Part shown: in pieces, positions 60,266 to 64,000 of the stretch | How positions within the stretch are numbered: the first letter of the stretch is position 1 | Layout of the letters: every line of letters starts with the position of its first letter | DNA from: Pleurocapsa minor HA4230-MV1 | GTDB taxonomy: Bacteria > Cyanobacteriota > Cyanobacteriia > Cyanobacteriales > Xenococcaceae | Assembly: GCA_019359095.1 (NCBI GenBank) | Contig: JAHHHZ010000021.1 | Location: forward strand, 113,327-177,326 | Direction of reading: 5' to 3' | Length of the DNA: 64,000 nucleotides | Position numbers and translations under genes: made by a program | Notes under the pieces: generated by a model | The model's database searches: none | What the model saw: only the letters and a program-made list of their open reading frames with translations | What the model was told of the DNA's origin: nothing

Positions 60266-61900
60266 ATGCAAAGATTACAGAATGAAAGTGTAGTTGACAC
60301 TCAAATTCCACAATCCGCTCAATTTTTTCCGTCCGCAAACTGTACCTACGATCTGGCAATTGTGGGGGCGGGCATATCCTGTGCTTATACCCTAATTCAC
60401 TATCTTTCTTTACTTACAGAAAAACTAGCCTCAACAGCAGAAAAAGAGCAGCAACCAACGATTAAAGTGGCAGTTTTCGATAAATCTGGGGAGTTTTGGA
60501 CAGGTATTCCCTATGGTAGTAGATCGGGTCAACAATCTCTGATTATTACTGCGCTCAAAGAGTTTCTACCTCAGCCAGAGTGCGATCGCTTTACAGATTG
60601 GCTAAGAGCCAATTACAATTCTGTAGTCTCCAGTCTCCAAAAAAGATCAGGTATTTTAAATAGCCAATGGCTAAAATCTTATCAAGAGGCAATGGAGCAG
60701 AATAACTGGTCGCAAATTTTTGTACCGCGATACTTATTTGGTTGGTACTTAAAAGAGCGTGTAGTAAGTTTATTAGAGCAAGCAGCAGCCCAAAATTATT
60801 TGCAGTGCGAGTTAATTAAAGCAGATGTCAGTAAGATTCAAAAGCACTCAACAGCTTATCAAATTGACACCACAGAACCTCATTCCTTCCTCGCTACCAA
60901 AGTAGTTTTGGCGATCGGTAGTCCACCTAACAAAACAGCTTTCTTTAGTCAATTAAAATCTTTAGAGCGATCGCCTTCTGGAGATAAAGTTTGCTCGATT
61001 GCTGATATGTATGAACCTTCTCAAAATAGTAACCTTGAGCTTATTCTTAAGCATTTACAGGCTGATTCTAGCCAAGCAAAACAAGTTCTTATTATCGGCT
61101 CAAATGCGAGTGCGCTAGAAACGATCTACAGCCTTAACAACTTGCCAGAACTAGCAAAATTAATCAGCAAGTTTGTGGTTGTTTCTCCCAGCGGTGCATT
61201 TCCCCATCCGATTATTGATGCCCCTGTGTCTGAAACTTTTGTGCCTAAAAACCTAGATCTACTGATACAGCAGTCAGATTTTACCGCTAAACAAATTTAT
61301 CAAGCCGTCCGACAGGATGTTGCAGCAGCTTTAGCCAATAATGAAACTATTGATGGTACTTACACCATTATTTCTCGAAAGGTAATTAAAGCTCTTAATC
61401 AGCTTAGTTATCCAGAACAAAAACAATTTGTGATCGAATATGGTGTCAAAATAGGCAAGTTTCAAAGACGCGCAGGGTTAGATTATCTTAATGTTGCAGA
61501 CAAGCTGATGCTTGAGGGCAAACTAGAATTTATTCAAGGTAAATTTACCCACATCATACCTCTGACGGAAAATCAGTTTGGGTTTGAATTTGTTACCCCC
61601 AGCAGCCAAACAAAAACATTTACCACTCCTATCCAAGTAGTGATTAACTGCGCTGGGTTTCAAGATTTAACTCAATCATCTTCACCCCTAATTAATAATT
61701 TGATTCAACAGGGTATTTGTACTCCTAATGATTCTCATGCTGGCTTTGAGATGAACGAAAATTTTGAAGCGCAGCAAAATTTCTATCTTATGGGGCCGTT
61801 GGTTGCAGGGAACATTAATGATAAGCTAAAGGTTTGGCACGCTGAAAGTTGCGGTCGCATTTTCAATTTGTCCCATAGTCTAGCAGAAGTTTTGTTATAG
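60266..61900 (+). CDS. FAD/NAD(P)-binding protein (NAD_binding_9 type)
   Basis: The 544-residue protein has an N-terminal dinucleotide motif YDLAIVGAGISCAYTLIHYLSLL (about 29-51), the VAVFDKSGEFWTGIPYG segment, a second Rossmann motif QVLIIGSNASALETIYSLNN and C-terminal NCAGFQDLT and YLMGPLVAGNIN. This is the group containing cyanobacterial FAD-dependent proteins of unknown substrate (Pfam NAD_binding_9). It precedes the YdcF-like gene by 19 bases. Confidence 0.82.
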   Translation: MQRLQNESVVDTQIPQSAQFFPSANCTYDLAIVGAGISCAYTLIHYLSLLTEKLASTAEKEQQPTIKVAVFDKSGEFWTGIPYGSRSGQQSLIITALKEFLPQPECDRFTDWLRANYNSVVSSLQKRSGILNSQWLKSYQEAMEQNNWSQIFVPRYLFGWYLKERVVSLLEQAAAQNYLQCELIKADVSKIQKHSTAYQIDTTEPHSFLATKVVLAIGSPPNKTAFFSQLKSLERSPSGDKVCSIADMYEPSQNSNLELILKHLQADSSQAKQVLIIGSNASALETIYSLNNLPELAKLISKFVVVSPSGAFPHPIIDAPVSETFVPKNLDLLIQQSDFTAKQIYQAVRQDVAAALANNETIDGTYTIISRKVIKALNQLSYPEQKQFVIEYGVKIGKFQRRAGLDYLNVADKLMLEGKLEFIQGKFTHIIPLTENQFGFEFVTPSSQTKTFTTPIQVVINCAGFQDLTQSSSPLINNLIQQGICTPNDSHAGFEMNENFEAQQNFYLMGPLVAGNINDKLKVWHAESCGRIFNLSHSLAEVLL

Positions 61901-61919
61901 TTTTGGTTGATGTCAAGCC

Positions 61920-62666
61920 ATGAAAAAGCTGTTTGCTCAGATGCCCAAGAAATATAAAATATCACTTATATCTTTTTTAGGCTTATTATCGATCGCCAGC
62001 ATTACTTGGAAACCGATCGCAATTAACTATGGCAAGTGGTTGGCTGCGGGAGAAAGCAATCCGACAGGAGATATGTCTGTTCTACTCTCAGGTAGCAACG
62101 CCCGTTTAACAACTTTAATTGAGCTGTACGAGCGCGGAAAAGTTCAAGCAATCTACTACGCAGCAGGAATTGATGAAACCGTCGAAGATTTGAACGAATA
62201 TCACAATATATTTGCTAGATACAAAATCCCCACTGAAGATTTATACTGTGGCGAGTTAGTTGAAAGTACTTTTCATGAAGCGCAAGCATTCAAACGCAAG
62301 TTAACAGAAATTAAAGATCCTGTAGATAAAATTATCTTAGTATCCGATCGCTATCATCTACGACGGGGTATCTGGAGCTTCAATAAAGTACTGGGGGATG
62401 AGATCGAAGTTACCGCCTATTCAACTCCTAGTTCACCAGAAATTGCCGATCCTCACTGGTGGAAACATAAGTCTTCTCGCGAACAAGTCATTAGTGAGAC
62501 CAAAAAAATGGGTTTTTACGTACTCTACTATGGCTTACTCAATCAGGGAAATTTAATTACTCACGGTGATGTCAACCGAGTGACTACAGGCGAAGTTTCT
62601 CAGGGGGTTAATCGCCCTTGCGAAATTGTCTTACCTCAGTTGAAGACTCAAATTAGTAATTACTGA
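61920..62666 (+). CDS. YdcF/SanA family (DUF218) membrane protein
   Basis: The 248-residue protein has an N-terminal helix (about 14-32) and the DUF218 pattern: LLSGSNARLTTLIELYERGKVQAIYYAAG, ESTFHEAQAFKRKL and ILVSDRYHLRRGIWSF. Members are envelope-linked and have been tied to cell-wall or vancomycin tolerance. The last codons overlap a heptamer array. Likely one transcript with the upstream FAD gene. Confidence 0.85.
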   Translation: MKKLFAQMPKKYKISLISFLGLLSIASITWKPIAINYGKWLAAGESNPTGDMSVLLSGSNARLTTLIELYERGKVQAIYYAAGIDETVEDLNEYHNIFARYKIPTEDLYCGELVESTFHEAQAFKRKLTEIKDPVDKIILVSDRYHLRRGIWSFNKVLGDEIEVTAYSTPSSPEIADPHWWKHKSSREQVISETKKMGFYVLYYGLLNQGNLITHGDVNRVTTGEVSQGVNRPCEIVLPQLKTQISNY

Positions 62667-62686
62667 TTACTAATTAGTGATTACTT
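62652..62686. repeat. Heptanucleotide tandem array (5 units) over the ydcF-like stop
   Basis: attagta, attactg, attacta, attagtg, attactt in register; the gene's stop codon lies inside the second unit. Confidence 0.8.
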
Positions 62687-62703
62687 AATTCTTTAATAGT
62701 TGT

Positions 62704-63519
62704 TTAGTAAGGTGTGTAGTAATTAGTTAATAGGTTAAAAATCCCTAGCCCTAATCCCGTAATCCCCAGACAAAGTATTCCAGCCATCCCTGCTAAAGGC
62801 TGTTGTTTCATGCCTGTAAACCAATGATCTTGATGTTTATAGGTTAATAACTCTGCTGAATCGAGACAGGTTAAACCACAAATCCAGCCTGCATGAAGTC
62901 CTACAGCTAGGTAAATGGTGTCATTAGTTAAAACTCTGGCTGCCACTAACACCATCCCCATTAGCCATAAACCTGGAAGCTGTGGCAAGGTTTGTTTTCT
63001 TTCCCAAATTAAATGCAGAGCAGCAAAAATTACGCTGGAGGCGATCGCTGCTAGCCAACATGAATTATCAGCTAGTAGAGTAATAAATATATAACCACGA
63101 AATATTAGTTCTTCTACTAGACTAATTAGTAAACTCAAACTCAAGATTGGCAACAACAAACTGGGAATTTGTCTCAAGTTTTGCCAACGCCAAGTGATTA
63201 AATTACCCACAGATTCGAGGCTAAAAACTAGGATTAAACTGACTAAACTAGCGCCTAATCCTAATAAGACATACCGCAAGTCATCAGGAGTTAGGCTTAA
63301 ACCAAGATCTGCAAAGGTTAAAAATTCTGTTTTAACCTTCCAGATAATTATTCCAGGGGCAAGAATATAGAGAGAGGCTAATAAAATTAACTTTTGCTTT
63401 GGTGTTAGAGGTTCTTTCGGCTGCCAGTTAATTAGTCGAGATACTAGTAAGGCAATGGGCAACCAGATGATAGTCCATACTCCAAGCAAGCTAAGAACCT
63501 TAAACCATGATGCACTCAT
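62704..63519 (-). CDS. CPBP family intramembrane glutamic endopeptidase
   Basis: The 271-residue polytopic protein (about eight helices) has the CPBP/Abi motifs: SLVEELIFRGYIF (EExxxR), FAALHLIW and GLHAGWICGL (HxxxN/B-type). The family includes Rce1-like prenyl-protein proteases and bacteriocin-immunity proteins; the substrate is unknown. Divergent to nothing nearby; convergent with the YdcF gene. Confidence 0.88.
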   Translation of the reverse strand: MSASWFKVLSLLGVWTIIWLPIALLVSRLINWQPKEPLTPKQKLILLASLYILAPGIIIWKVKTEFLTFADLGLSLTPDDLRYVLLGLGASLVSLILVFSLESVGNLITWRWQNLRQIPSLLLPILSLSLLISLVEELIFRGYIFITLLADNSCWLAAIASSVIFAALHLIWERKQTLPQLPGLWLMGMVLVAARVLTNDTIYLAVGLHAGWICGLTCLDSAELLTYKHQDHWFTGMKQQPLAGMAGILCLGITGLGLGIFNLLTNYYTPY

Positions 63520-63602
63520 CAGATTAATAATTCAATTAGATGATAGTACATTGCTACGATTTGAAGAGCCAAGGGTAATCGATCAAACACGCTGCTCAGC
63601 TA

Positions 63603-63998
63603 TTAATTGTTATCTGCTGCATCATTGTCTTCACCATCAATTTGTTTAAGGTGAATATGTTTGTAGCCTAACTTAATTTCAAACTTGTCACCTTCTTTTA
63701 GACCCATTGCTTGAGTATAGGTAGAACCAATCACAATTTGACCATTTTTATGAACGCTAACTCGATAAGTAGGTTCACGTCCACGACCATCTTTTGCTCC
63801 TTCTGGATCTAGGGGGACTCCCTTCGCTGCAAGCACTGCATCGTAAAAATCAGTGAGGTTTACTCTTGTTTGATTATCCTTAGTAATTGTATAGTATCCA
63901 CATTTTTTAGCAGTTTCACGCCTTGGTAAATGAGATAATTCTTTGACTTTTTGCAATAAGGCTTTTCCTGTTAAGGTTGCTGTAGCAGCTTCACTCAT
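63603..63998 (-). CDS. cyAbrB family transcriptional regulator
   Basis: The 131-residue protein has the cyanobacterial AbrB pattern: LTGKALLQKVKELSHLPRRETAKKCGYYT, an N-terminal helical part, then the C-terminal AbrB swapped hairpin (YRVSVHKNGQIVIGSTYTQAMGLKEGDKFEIKL). cyAbrB proteins regulate carbon and nitrogen metabolism and bind DNA globally. The start is near the window edge (ATG at 63998), and the length is normal for the family. Which clade (cyAbrB1 or cyAbrB2) cannot be decided. Confidence 0.92.
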   Translation of the reverse strand: MSEAATATLTGKALLQKVKELSHLPRRETAKKCGYYTITKDNQTRVNLTDFYDAVLAAKGVPLDPEGAKDGRGREPTYRVSVHKNGQIVIGSTYTQAMGLKEGDKFEIKLGYKHIHLKQIDGEDNDAADNN

Positions 63999-64000
63999 AA

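Noticed and set aside
1..64000. tRNA, rRNA or riboswitch genes
   Set aside because: Reading the intergenic regions gave no cloverleaf, rRNA core or known riboswitch motif that I could support. A covariance-model search would settle it.

Overview
The window is chromosomal DNA from a low-GC cyanobacterium. The HIP1 octamer GCGATCGC occurs throughout. Typical cyanobacterial families are present: a CcbP-type calcium-binding protein, a Psb32-like TPM protein, a cyAbrB regulator, many Uma2/DUF433-type accessory genes, a CIA30 domain inside an NAD-binding protein, and mycosporine-type genes. I cannot name the species. No rRNA, tRNA, CRISPR array, prophage or intact transposase was seen.

Layout. 1-7.4 kb: end-truncated apocarotenoid oxygenase, CsbD stress protein, transglutaminase-like protein, a hybrid histidine kinase with a diguanylate-cyclase response regulator, and CcbP. 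7.6-12.1 kb: AT-rich accessory stretch with a Uma2 nuclease, a truncated GNAT gene, two unknown secreted/membrane proteins and a DUF4238 gene flanked by inverted repeats. 12.2-26.1 kb: mostly housekeeping genes (lytic transglycosylase, zinc-ribbon/FHA protein, 6-phosphogluconolactonase, DUF502-nusB, PAP2 phosphatase, FAD oxidoreductase, a DUF433/DUF5615 toxin-antitoxin pair, MurT, SppA). 26.4-29.9 kb: a mycosporine-like cluster, mysB then mysC then a second, different O-methyltransferase, with no mysA beside it and about 1 kb of non-coding DNA upstream. 30.9-34.0 kb: a murE operon. 34.2-42.5 kb: a plastic region with HicBA, a TetR regulator with two matching operators, a downstream set of lipid/detoxification-like genes (broken thioesterase, styrene-oxide-isomerase-like membrane protein, patatin-like protein, four-helix membrane protein, truncated GST), a VapBC pair, an SDR/HxlR pair, and a DUF433 antitoxin cut by a MITE. 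42.7-64 kb: gamma-carbonic anhydrase, GH13 amylase and GH57 hydrolase (internal glucan turnover), AI-2E-type exporter, MscS channel, glycosyltransferase, NmrA/CIA30 protein, orphan NarL regulator, Psb32-like protein, ferredoxin-metallo-beta-lactamase fusion, YtxH/DUF948 pair, FAD protein with YdcF, CPBP protease and cyAbrB.

The most striking signals are in the repeats. (1) A 132-bp palindromic MITE occurs three times; one copy sits between a 10-bp target duplication at the end of a DUF433 antitoxin gene, supplies its new C-terminus, and is followed by only a stub of what may have been the toxin. (2) A modular repeat family built from TCCTAAAGGA-like and GCGTCGCG-like words fills several intergenic regions and has entered coding genes three times. 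All three insertions look like whole codons (30, 39 and about 150 nt); two lie in one glycosyltransferase and one puts a stop codon into a thioesterase. (3) Heptanucleotide tandem arrays mark several gene borders, including the complete spacer between mysC and the extra methyltransferase.

The best candidates for undescribed biology are the mysA-less mysBC-methyltransferase cluster and the TetR-governed set at 34.8-38.7 kb. Both are inferences from gene content and need the comparisons listed under the findings.
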